Assembly (NCBI GenBank): GCA_033002965.1 | Contig: JAURVB010000122.1 | Coordinates: 1-64,000, forward strand | Length of the DNA stretch: 64,000 bases | Source: Piper betle | Taxonomy: Eukaryota > Streptophyta > Magnoliopsida > Piperales > Piperaceae | Direction: 5' to 3' | Shown here: positions 23,522 through 34,970 of the stretch, in pieces | Layout of the letters: every line of letters starts with the position of its first letter | How positions within the stretch are numbered: position 1 is the stretch's first letter | Translations under genes and position numbers: made by a program | The notes under the pieces: model-generated | The model's database searches: none | Seen by the model: only the letters and a program-made list of their open reading frames with translations | What the model was told of the DNA's origin: nothing

Positions 23522-23872
23522 ACCTATATACCAGTTTCTACTAGTTATTTTTCGGACCAATAACACTCGTTACGGACGTTTTGAATATTATATATGTAGG
23601 TCTTGCAATCTTGAGTCGACTTGGTGGGAGGACAGATAAAGGCTACGCGCACTTGAGCTCAAGCAATTATTTACTTTCTTACTTTTATTTATATTCGATG
23701 TGTTTTTGATGTATATTTAACAATGTCTTCCATTCTCATGACGCCAAGTAGGTTGTTTTGAAATATTTTATCAATCAAGTCTTACCAACCAACATCTTTA
23801 AACATGATTCGACTCGATCCTAATATTTTTGTTTCAGTTCTTAGGTGAACTGAAATCGGGGTGTTACAGGAT
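23522..23872 (+). mobile_element. Family-L LTR fragment, 3' end
   Basis: Runs from the edge of L1 to GGGGTGTTACA at about 23870. It matches 23986-24358 and, reversed, 24872-25230 over the words CCAATAACACTCGTTA, GGTGGGAGGACAGATAA, ACTTGAGCTCA and CTCGACTCGATC. It is the target into which the L1 element inserted, because L1's 5' end abuts it at 23521. Confidence 0.7.
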
Positions 23873-23985
23873 AGTTTCAAAAGTTGAGGAAGCATAAGAT
23901 GAGAAGAATGGGATGCAGTTGAGCCGAGGTGGATGACTTTTAATTTGCACCCTATGAGAGATTCTATGAAGTATATGAATGGTTT

Positions 23986-24358
23986 TATTTAACAGAAGAG
24001 TCAGTTCTCCTATGCCAATTTGACTATTAGTTATTTCTGGACCAGTAGCACTTGTTATTCACATTTTCCTCCTTATTATATATGTTGGTCTTGTGATCCT
24101 GAGTCATCTTTTGTGGGAGGATAATAGATAAATATTACACATACTTGAGCTCAGCATAGTTACTTTTCTTTCATGCTTTTATTTATAATTCATGAGCTTT
24201 CACGTATATTTAGCCAAGTCTTCCATTCTCTTTACGCCAAGCAGATTATTTCGATCTATATTATTGATTGTCTTATAAACTAGCTCTTTTATTGATGACT
24301 CGACTCGATCGTTATATTTCTAATTCGGTTCTTATGTGAACCAAAATCGGGGTGTCAC
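23986..24358 (+). mobile_element. Second family-L LTR fragment, 3' end
   Basis: A direct repeat of the preceding fragment after a spacer of about 110 bases, ending CGGGGTGTCACA. The spacer (23873-23985) shows no readable primer site or gene. Confidence 0.65.
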
Positions 24359-24360
24359 AC

Positions 24361-24870
24361 CTTGCCCAAGACAGCCGCTGCTACAGGTAAGGGTGCGTGC
24401 GAATGCCCGATTGTGTGTTCTAAATGTGAACTAATTTGACCAACTAATTATTATTGATTAAAAATACATCAAATATGGACATTGCTTTGTCTGAGTGAAT
24501 GATCGATCGAACGACCCACAAAAATCATATATTAATGATATAAAATAAATTAATGATATAAATGATATTTTAAAAATTTATTATCAAATTATCATTGATA
24601 ATTATTAAATATAAAACACATCAATCTTAAATTTTTATTTATTTTAATATAATATTTCTTCATTTATATATATATTTTTAAAAAAATTTAATTTTTATGC
24701 TAATTGACATAAGAGAAACTAAAAAACTAAAAGAGATAATGATTATATAAATGAGATATTAGTTGTTTGTGAGAAAAATTAATATTTATAATGAAAAAAT
24801 AATTAGATAATATAATAATTATAGGATGAAAATAAATTCCTATATTAACCAATTTTGACCGTGTCCCACT
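24361..24870. other. AT-rich unclassified stretch
   Basis: After a short GC-balanced start (24361-24420) the sequence is very AT-rich with no long frame, no clear terminal repeat and no RNA gene that I can see. Confidence 0.5.
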
Positions 24871-25905
24871 TATAACACTCTAATTTTGGTTAACCTAAGA
24901 ACCGAATCAGAAATGTTACAATCAAGTCAAGTCATGTTTAAAGTTGTTAGTCGGTGAGACTCAATCGATAAAATAGATCGAAACAACCTTTTTAGTGTCA
25001 TGAAAATGGAGGACATTGTTAAATATGTGTCAAAATACATCTAGTAAAAGTAAAAGTAAGAAAGTACATAATTGCGCTGAGCTCAAGTATGTGTAGTGTT
25101 TATCTATCCTCCCACCAAAGTCAACTTACGATTTACAAGATGTACATATATTATATGAGAAACGTCAGTAATGTGTTACTGGTCCAAAAAATAACTAGTA
25201 AAAACTAGCAAATAGGTATTCAATTACCTATAAAAACTTATGAAACTTTAAAATTACCTCACACTGGGCATTAAGCAAACATACTTTAACAAGTACTGGT
25301 GCGCATGCACGGCTCATATTCATATTCATACATACAACACTTACACCCTCACATACACCACATTACACCCGCCATGGTACTCGAGTGGCAAAAGGAACAG
25401 TTAAGTTTGTGCCACAAATTCCAGAAATGTGTTGTATTATGTAATACCCTCATACACTACACTACCTCAGGGTTTCAAAGAGTACTAGTACAGTCTATAC
25501 ATATCTCCATAGCACTCATTCTCTTACTCGTGAAAAGCATAAAAAAACGGGTACTAATATAATAGGTTTAAGAAAGAAGCTTGTATAATATATTTTGTGA
25601 GCTTAAGTTCGAAAACTAACAAGGGATCGCATCCTTGCAGTTTTATTAAACGTGTGTAGAAAACACGGCTAAGTCGCTCGACATCGGAGGGATCCGATAA
25701 AACACCATCATTGTCGTCCTATGTCTAAAACACGATTAAACTAACCACGCAAGGAGCCAAGCAGCAATCAAGCAAAGAAAGAGTCCTACGGACCTATGGC
25801 CCATGCTCTAATCGCATCGACACATCTACGGCGAGGTTGGACTCCGTAACCTACATCAAAACCCAATGCTAAGTAGAATGTGGCATGTGGTGTGGTCTTC
25901 TCAAC
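24871..25905 (-). mobile_element. Family-L LTR relic, reversed
   Basis: It begins TATAACACTCTAATTTTGG and carries, reversed, the same words as the two fragments to its left (ACCGAATCAGAAATGTTACA, TGAGCTCAAGTATGTGTAG, CTATCCTCCCACC). From 25700 it matches the 30050-30175 part of L2 (cctacGGACC..GTGGCCCA, GCATCGACACATCTAC). It is truncated near 25905, and apparent frames inside are chance. Confidence 0.65.
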
Positions 25906-26528
25906 TTCTCAACTTCTTAATTAGGTTCTCATGCTTGTAGCATGTGGTGTGGTCTTCCTTGCTTTAGGAGGGACTAGTTTCTTGGTTGTTGGCTGATTAG
26001 TTGGCTTCTAGATTTGGATTGGAGCAGGGGTACCTGAAAAGATAGATTTGGACATCTCATGAGTATTAGAAGTGTCATCACTTTTGTTATTGTCATTTGC
26101 AAGCATTGCTCCATTTGATTCCTGTTGGTGTTGCCTGAAGGCCAAGATTTGCTCTTGCATTTTTCTAATCAGTATCAATTCTTCCTGGATTTTTTTGAAA
26201 TTGATGTGTCCACTTCTACTCTACTTCCTTAGAATACTTGGGCCTCATCTATGTGTTTAGCCGAGATGGTCATTCTTGGCTTCACTCCCTCCTCTCCTTC
26301 CCCTATTTTTACTCATACATTTATGCATAACTTGGTCATTAAGACAGGGAACCAAAGACGTTGGAAGGCTTGACAGCTTCAAATATTTGGTTGTAGAACA
26401 ACTGCCCTGCACCCAATTTCATCTTTCTGATTATAGCATAAAGAGTGAGACGTGATGTATGAGGGGTAGGGATATGCTTGCTGCAAATTAGTTTGAATAG
26501 GAGCATCCACTTTGGTAGCAATACTCTT
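25906..26528 (-). pseudogene. Broken retroelement-type reading frame
   Basis: On the minus strand the segment 26536-26339 translates with PTPHTSRLTLYAIIRKMKLG and a following VFGSLS. This resembles the conserved stretch of uncharacterised plant transposon/gag-like proteins. Downstream (to about 25950) it is polar and broken by stops. A family-L LTR beginning at 26529 truncates it upstream. Assignment rests on general resemblance only; it could be an unrelated gene fragment. Confidence 0.35.
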
Positions 26529-29114
26529 TGTAACACCCCAATTCAGCCCGAAGAATGGACAGAATCTTGATATTATCATTTGGAAATCTATTCATTAGAT
26601 TACTTTTATACAAACTTTATAGAAACGGATTTTAACCCACAATGAGGCTTAAGACAAAAATCATATGAGATTTTCATACATTGCATGTTAATAATACTAA
26701 TATATGAAGGATCTTAAACTTAAAGGGCTGTAAATGAGCACTCCAAATGACAGAAGAGGCAGTACCTCTCCTTCAATGAAGAAGGTGACTTTCATATGTT
26801 ATGACCACTCTTTGCTACACAAAGGCAACATACCCAATGTAGTTGAGAGGTTAAACTTTAAAAGATATGGATGCATAATCCGTTTCTACATAGCTGTATT
26901 GGTTTGGATTAGGCACTTATTACTTGATGCTAATGGTTAAGGTAAAATAAATGGTAGGTCATGGTTACCTATTTCACATTCCCTGGAATATATAAATTAA
27001 AATGTAGAGGCCTCATCGCATGTCAGGGCATCAAACCTCACACTCGGTCTCCATGTGAACTCTTCATGCGATATGAATCTTAAACTCCTCTAGTCTACGT
27101 TTCTCTAACACTCCTACCCAATTGCAACCAAATGAGTCTTGTGTAACTTAAATTGTTCCTCATCGTATTCTGGGACTTTGAGGCTTACACACCTTGTAGA
27201 CAATTGTCAGCATTTACCATAAAGTTAAATACCGTGCATGGTAGTTATAAATAATAATATCATAGAGGTAAATGTATGCAACCAACCATGACATATCCAG
27301 AATCCTACATAGTACTCATAATTTCAGGGTACATGCCCATATGGACCAAATACATAATACAAAATACGTAACACAAGGCCTTCACCGCCACCATGAGCCT
27401 TAGATCCGTGCGCTAAAGCCATCCAACGCAACGAGGCCTCACCTACATACATATAAAAACGTGTCAGCAATCAAATAAATTCGATTGTGTCTCACCATTA
27501 GGCCCTAACAATCTAAGAGCATTGTATAAAAATTACCAAGTGTTGACCCAGAGGCCAACATGGTAAACATGACCCACTAAAGTTGGGCTAAGGTGTTGGG
27601 AAGAGTGTTCCGGGCCGTGCACCAATTTTCGTAAGTCTCATTCAAGTGCTTAGAGACTCTAAATGTGCATGAGAAAAGGGTAAGGTTATCCAACACTATG
27701 ATCTTTATCTTAGTGAACGATCAGGTCAAATGCCATGTAATTGAGTCTAGTGGGTTCAGTAAGGGTAGGCATTGGTAGAGTGAATTCTAGAGCTAGCTGG
27801 ACCTAAATAGCTTAGAATATTCCTATCGCATTATCTACCAAACCAATGCTAAAATTTTACAAATAAGCTACTGAAATACACACTAAGGTCTAGGAAAATT
27901 TTCATAAAATTTGACCACTGACATTGGCTCAACGAATTTCAAAACCAGAGCTAGGGAATTAGGGTTACACCCATCATTCTTCTACTCTCCCAAAATTTGA
28001 GCTAGCCAACCACCTAAATGAATTTTAATTAACTCCAAATTTTACCATATTATAAAATTATTGAGTCCTCATACAAGTTTTCAAGATTTTATAAAAATCA
28101 TTTAGGGCTTAACTAGGAGCAAAAACATAGAACATGACCAAGCATACCAAAAACATAGCATACACATACAATGTTTAGGGTTTTTTCAACCCTTTACTGA
28201 GGTTATTTTAGCTTGATATTTTACTGAGATATAGCCAACACCTAACACAACAATCGTGAAGAATATAGCATGCAAAGGCCTCCTACACAAGGAGACAAAA
28301 TAGGGAAAGTGGCAGATGGGCTACTACAAGTAGTAAAGCTCCCACCTTTTTCTAATTTTGTCTCCCATACATACTGACATAGGCTGAAACAAGAGAAACA
28401 TGCTTCATCAACATCGTAGGTCTACCTCTTATGAATAAGACGTAAAGTAATAGAATACAAAAATACAATGCAAAGTAAGACTTATAGCTGCTATACCAAG
28501 ACTATGCAAACAAGCAACTATATCAAAGTAAAAAATACATGAAACATGCAAAAATCCTAAAACTATCCAAACAACACATGGAGCAACAAGAAGCAAGACC
28601 ACGCACACAACACATACAAGAGAGGAGACTTACCTTCAAAGCACTAAGGGGAGGTCTCTTGGGATTTCCTACCCCAATACCTACAGCCCTAAGACCCCAA
28701 GGAAGGGTTGTAGAGGCTTCAAGACCAAGGTTAGACCAAGGAAGGTAGGGAAGGAGGCTATGAGGTGAGGAGGTGTCGGACCAGGCAAGTGAAAAGTTAA
28801 AAAAGGAGAAGAAGGGGGCAGGGGTTTAAAAAAGGAGAAAACTATTAATGCAAGGGTGTTAGGAGGGTGCAAGGGCGCTGGCATACAAACTACTGGACAA
28901 GGAAAGCATGATCTGATGACATCATAGGTAAGGCACAACCAAATGAGGGCATGGAATGGGTGCAAGAGTGTTGTGACAGCGCCTCTCCGCCAACCCGAAA
29001 TCCTGATTCCCACAATTTCTAGCACAAGGGTGCCTGGAGGGAGCCTTTACGCAGGAAGTTGTGCGTGTGCACTTGGGGTTTTCACCCTAAGGTGGTCGGG
29101 ATGACCTTGTAAAC
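26529..29114 (-). mobile_element. Family-L-like LTR relic (L6)
   Basis: It starts TGTAACACCCCAATTCAGCC and holds the family words CCTCACCTACATACATAT (27435) and AACGTGTCAGCAATC. It continues through AT-rich, gene-free sequence to a purine-rich block (28620-28850) like that at 62520-62720. The left boundary is clear; the right one, against L2, is not. No TSD was found. Short frames on either strand are not conserved in related copies. Confidence 0.6.
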
Positions 29115-32100
29115 TGTGTTATAGGTCCCACAAGAACTAGAACAAAACTATTACGATCAAATCGATTCATGTCTAAATCAATTAATGAGTGAAACTCGAA
29201 CAAGAAGAAGACCAAAGCAACCCTTTTGGTATCTCAAGAATGGAAGGCATCACTAAATGTGCAAACCAACAATCAACTAAATATACATGAATACGCATCA
29301 AATAGAAACAAAAGAACAAAAGGAAACAACGGCACGTTGAGCACAAGTGTGTGTAGTAGCTATCTGGCAAGTGAAATCTTATTTCCACGACAAAGGATAG
29401 CCATATATAATCTCGATTGGAACATTCAAATGGCATCTAATGATGAGCTACCAAGTTGTAGACCCAATAGCAGCCTGAAATGAACTGGAATTGTGCCACT
29501 CTAGGCAAATGCCCTTCTGGCCAATGTCTTTCTCAGCAATAACTTGTCCTACTCTCGGGAAAAATACATATCCTAAGCCCCCTCCAAACCTTCATATAAT
29601 GTCTGGCCAAAAGCACAAAAGCCAATTACTCAAGGTAGTCACCTTTTGTACCCTGTGGTACCATAAGTCTAGACATGCACTATACACAACAATAGTCATC
29701 TACTTCATGTCTCTCTATGTATGAGGAAGCTTACAACATAGAGATGTCAGGATCCCTCGGGAATGGAACAACTCTCTCACTAATCCAGAGTCCGTTGTGA
29801 CCAACGTATGCACCCACTCACGGTATACACAAGGTCAAATCCACCAACTCTTAGCTAACTGAAAACTCAACAAAAGCTATATTTAGGACTAACAAGGGAA
29901 TCATGCAAGTAGGCCTAAAGGCAACGAGGTGGAGCTATGGTTGAAATTAACACAAGGGTAAAATAAGTCTAAATGGTCCATGTTAAGTGGGGTCCAATAA
30001 AATAGTCACTTAACACGTCCTACAATCTGGAAATCAAATCCAAGATAGAGTAAGACGATAAATCAGATAAGATTCCTAAAGGACCAGTGGCCCAAACTCT
30101 AAATGTGACGGCACATCTACAACGACCATGGACTCTAGAACCTACATTGAAACCCACTACTAAGCAAAAGACGAACAATTTTAAATAATGCATGGTCGTG
30201 GTGTGTGCTCACATCAACAATAACATCAACTCAACGAAGAAGCAATGCAAGACAAATGAATAAATGCATGACACGCAAATTGATGCTCCTCCGCCGTCCT
30301 GATAGCTTTTATTCATAGCAATCCTCACCTACATAAATATAGAAAACTATTAGTAACGACTATTACTGGTCCAGAAAATAACTAATAACAACCTGGCACA
30401 AGAGAGCTAACCCTCTTGTTGAATAAAAACCTCATATACTTCCTCAAGAACTCTCATAAGGGCAATAGCAGGAGTCGTCGTCCTCAGGCGGCAGCGTCCC
30501 CTTTCCATATCTTTCTCTTTCCTTGGCCATTTAAACTATTCCTTTGCACGGGAAAATTCATTCTCTTTCATCTCAGCCCTCTACATCTTCCTTATTACTC
30601 CTAGCCCTAAGTACAAGGGCTGAGTACTCTTAGACATACGCCTTCAGTACCCTTTTACGCCACAAGTCTAGACATGCATTGCACAGCAGTACCCGTAAAC
30701 CTCCAAACTTCTCCGGGTTTGAGAAACTCAAAGATGGAGTTGTCAGGATCCTACGGGAATGGAGTGGACACTCACCATTTCCATACCCACTATTGATTGG
30801 CACGTGCCCATTCATGTAGCACGATTGTTGAATTTCCCTCATTCCATCTCTCACTAAAAATGCAAAAATCACATGTATATAGGTCTGGGTAGGGATTTAT
30901 ATAACAGACATGAAGGCATCGTGAGTGGGATCTGAGTTTCGAAAATAAACTCGAGGGATCTCATCCTCAAGGGTTATTAATCCAAAAATAACGTGCAACT
31001 AAATGGCCCGCATGGAGTGGGATACAATAAATCCACCACTCAACACATCCTCTTACCTGTAAAAACAAAACATAATGGAGTATAGAGATAAAACTAGAAG
31101 CGAGTCCTAATGGACCTGGCAGAAGCTCCAAGCATTCCTCTTGCCTAGGTGGCAAGCTCCTACTCCGTCCCTAGACGTAAAATCTAAAGCTAACACCCAC
31201 TAACTGGATGATGCATCAAACTCATCATGATCAACACACTCACAATACAAACATCCATCAACAGTCAAACAATTATCAGTGTAGAAATAACTCTAATTCA
31301 TCCTATTCATACCAATTTTATTATATTTTTCTAAGCTACGTTGTAGTCAGTTGGCATGCTCAGATTTACTTTACGTAATTAGCTCACTAATAGTCATTCA
31401 CTGTCAATCAAATCATGCAAATCATTACTTCAACCATAATCAGGCATTCATCACAACAATTAATCAATCCTAGCATGTTTTGCTAATAAATATCAATTTT
31501 AAATAATTAAATCAGAGGTAATTATACCTCACGTTGTCAACAATCCACAACGGTTAGGATTTCATTGCACATCTCAAATTCAGAGCTCAACGGCATCCAA
31601 AGTTCGATCAGGTTCAATTGGACGAACTCGGCGGAAGATCCGGCGAATTCCAGTGAGTCTGTTTTCCGGCAGGTTTCGACAGTTTTTCGGCAGTGGCAGT
31701 TTTCCGACTAACGACAAGATGGTAGTGGTATAGGGTACCGTTGGCACTAGCTCGACAAGCTCAACCCAATGGTGGTGACGGTGAGGGCGGTAACGACAGC
31801 AATGACGAGTTCGACTGGGGTGGTCGGTCGCTCCAATCGGACCCATGGCTGGCCTCGGCGACGATGCTAGGGAGGGAGGAAATGTTGGGGAGGTCAAGGG
31901 AGTGGTCGTCAACGTCACGGCGGCAGCGGCATGGCCCAGACAATGGCGAATCGACTAGGGGAACATCGCGCGTTTGTGGGGCGATTCCAGCATCGTCGTA
32001 GTGAGACGGTGGCCGGGGTTGGTCGGGGCGGCACGGCGGGGAGGGGTGGTGTCCATTGGCGGCAGTGCTACATCAGCGACGGTGGCAATGACAAACACAC

Positions 32101-32614
32101 TGTGGTGGCGAGGGTTTGGGGGTGAGGAAGAGAAGTTTTAGGAGGGAGAAGAAATACTTCTGTGGCAAACTTATAAATAAGTATTGACTCGACTCCTATT
32201 CGAGTCAAAAATAATAACTAGCATGTAATAAATCCTAAAAAAATCAAGAAAAATATGGAAAAATCTCATAAAATATATTACACACCATAACACACAATGA
32301 CATGTTCTATAACTAATAACCCACCCAAACTGCCCCTATAACACGTCCTAATGCATTATTCGGCCTAAAACTATTTCTACAATCAAATACATTAAAAAAA
32401 AAATACTACATACTTTCATATATTCTGATAACTCATTTCTTGCCATCTTTTTGACGTTATCATCATATATTTAGGTACACTTGACCCTCATTGTTCATAA
32501 CTCACGGTTGGCCTCGACTCAGCACACGGTTTATGAAACTGACTCGACTCGAACTGATGGTTGAACCGACTGGTTCTCTATAGTAAAACTCTAACTCAAG
32601 TCACAGGTTTTATA
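29115..32614 (-). mobile_element. Family-L LTR relic (L2)
   Basis: It shares order and wording with L1 and L3: AGGATCCC..GGGAATGGA (29750 and again 30748), CTCACTAATCCAGAG, AACTCGAGGGATCTCATCCTC (30950), GC-rich block 31600-32150, inverted repeat, then CTAATGCATTATTCGGCC. It ends AAGTCACAGGTTTTATA at 32614. The internal segment appears twice (29115-30200 and 30285-31300), so it is either duplicated or two nested copies. It abuts and truncates the copia relic. No TSD was confirmed. Confidence 0.65.
32184..32208 (-). other. Inverted repeat at GC/AT switch of L2
   Basis: TTGACTCG (32184-32191) and CGAGTCAA (32201-32208) form a perfect 8-bp stem with a 9-base loop, followed by AAATAATAA. Confidence 0.65.
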
Positions 32615-34344
32615 GAAAGATTCATCTATGTGGGTGATGACAAATCAGTTGTAGTTGAAGCAATATGGGCTTTTAGATTATTATTGAAGACATGATATTA
32701 TTTGAATTTGAAAGAGAAATATATAGTACTATCTTTTAAACGGAATTTGGTTTCTATTTCTATGTTGGACAAATTTGGTTACTCTTGTTCATTTAGAAAT
32801 AATAAATTTAGTCTTTTTCTAAATTCAAATATTGTGGGTATGGGTTCTTTGTCATTTTATGATAATCTATATTTATTTAATACTATTTCATCTTTTAATG
32901 AAACTTTGCATTTGGGTTTATATGGTATGAAAAGAAAATTAACCAGTGAGAATTCTACTTTACTCTAGCACAAGCGTTTAGGACACATTTCTAAATAAAG
33001 AATTGAACAATTTATGTCAGTTGGAATTCTTGATTCTCTTAATTTATCAGATTTTAAGTCTATGCTAAGTGCATTAAAGGAAAATAAACAAATATAAGGA
33101 GGCTAGGTGCCAATAGATCTTCAAGCATATTAGAACTAATACATACGGACATTTGTGGGTCATTTCCTACAACTTCTTGGAATGTTCAATAATATTTTAT
33201 TACGTTCATAGATGATTATTCACATTATGGTTACCTTTATCTCATTTATGAGAAGTCTCAAGCATTGAACGTGTTTAAAGCATATAAGGACTAAAGTTGA
33301 GAACCAACTTGACAAAACTATTAAGGCTCTCTGATCTGATTGTGGTGGTGAATACTATGGTAGATATGATGGATCATGTGTACAACGTCCAGGACCATTT
33401 GCCAATTCCTAGAAGAGTACGGAATCATCCCACAATACACAATGCCAGGTACTCCTAACATGAATGGTATTGCTGAGAAATAAAATTGAACATTAAAATA
33501 CATGGTGAGAAGTATGATTGTTCATACTACTTTACCTGATTCACTCTGGGATAAGGCGCTAAATACAGCAACATATCTTCTTAATAGAGTACCAACAAAG
33601 GCAATAGTTAGGACTCCTTATGAATTGTGGACTAGAAAAAAACCCAGTATTAAGCATTTACACATTTAGGATTGTCCAGCTGAGGCAAGGCCTTATAGGC
33701 CAAACGAAAGGAAACTGGACTCAAGAACAGTTAGTGGCTATTTTGTTGGGTACTCTGAACAGTCTAGAGGGTATAAGTTTCATGATCCCACAACAAGGTC
33801 ATTCTTTGAGATGGAAAATGCCTAGTTCTTTGAGGATGTTAAGTTTGGAGTGAGAAATAAAGTTATAGACTTTGTCTTTGAAGAAGAATTTGTTTCTCTT
33901 CCCATGATTGTTCTGGACAATAATCAGGATCATATTCCTCATGTTGTTCAAGAAACAATACCAGATTACAAGACAATGTCGAGAATCTCCCTAACCACAA
34001 TCATCAAGTTATACCTGAAAAGCAAACTCAACAGCCTCAAGAGCAAATGCCATTGAGGTGATCCACAAGAGAAAAGAGAAATACAATTTCAGATGATTGT
34101 ATCATCTTTCTCCAAGATCATGAGGATAACATTGGAACGGTAGAAGATGATCCAATCAACTTTCATCATGCCATGAAGAGTTCTAATTCTCAAAAGTGGA
34201 TTGATGCCATGAATGAAAAGATGAAGTCTATGAAAGCTAATGATGTTTGGGATCTTGTCCAATTGCCTGAAGGTGCAAAACCTATTGGTTATAAATGGAT
34301 ATTTAAAACCAAGAGGGATTCGAAAGGTGATGTAGAAAGATATA
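32615..34344 (+). pseudogene. Ty1/copia polyprotein relic, part 1
   Basis: Broken plus-strand copia pol. In order: pre-integrase region (32702-32968, with LVSISMLDKFGYSCSF), then HKRLGHIS (about 32970-32993) of the zinc-binding part. Integrase follows: HTDICGSF near 33145, FIDDYSHYGYLYL near 33210, then SDCGGEYYG near 33330, GTPNMNGIAEK near 33450, and SLWDKALNTATYLLNRVPTK (33543-33602). From 34190 comes the start of reverse transcriptase (KWIDAMNEKM, PIGYKWIFKTKRDSKGDVERY). Many stops and frameshifts are present. The left end is cut by L2. At 34344 a Ty3 element interrupts it, and pol resumes at 39965. Confidence 0.9.
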
Positions 34345-34783
34345 TGTAACACCCCGTTTCGGCTCACCCGTGAACCGACCCGGAAATGTCACCAGCGACC
34401 GAACCGTTCGCTAATCTACTAGATTCGGTTAAGCCGACCAGGATCTACTCTCGGCGTCTCAAGATGGAGATGCAAATGTGAAATGCATGAATGGGAACAA
34501 TTCGGTTCTAACGCGGTCCTAATGCGTTATTCGGCCTAAAACTATTCTACGATCAAATAAAAATAACAATCAATACTGCATACCTCCACATACTTGATAA
34601 CCCATTTTTCATCATCTTTTAGGCGTTATCATCGTACATTTGAGCATACATGACCCTCATCGCTCATAACTCACAGCTGGCCTCAACTCAGCTCGTGGTC
34701 CATGAAGCTGACTCGACTCGAACCGACGGTTGAACCGACTGGTTCACTCCCGTAAAACTCTGACTCGAGTCACGGGTTTTACA
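34345..34783 (-). repeat. 3' LTR of the Ty3 element
   Basis: 439 bp, plus-strand ends TGTAACACCCC and CGGGTTTTACA. It contains GACTCGAACCGA and GACTCGAGTCA words near the end. Confidence 0.95.
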
Positions 34784-34797
34784 ACGTTCCCTCCTTA
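34784..34797 (-). other. Polypurine tract of the Ty3 element
   Basis: On the minus strand TAAGGAGGGAACG directly precedes the 3' LTR, after GAGGACGAAATTTTTC, a common sequence before the tract in Tekay-type elements. Confidence 0.85.
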
Positions 34798-34970
34798 GAA
34801 AAATTTCGTCCTCGAAATTTTAACCAAGGAAGTTTCAACCATGTTCCTCATCTAAATGTACATGTTGGCGTAGTACCTGGTTGTGGTGCTGGTTGCTCAA
34901 ACAACTCCGGGTATCGCTTCCTCATCTCATCTTCTCTTTCCCACGTAGCTTCTTCAACTCCTCGTCGGGT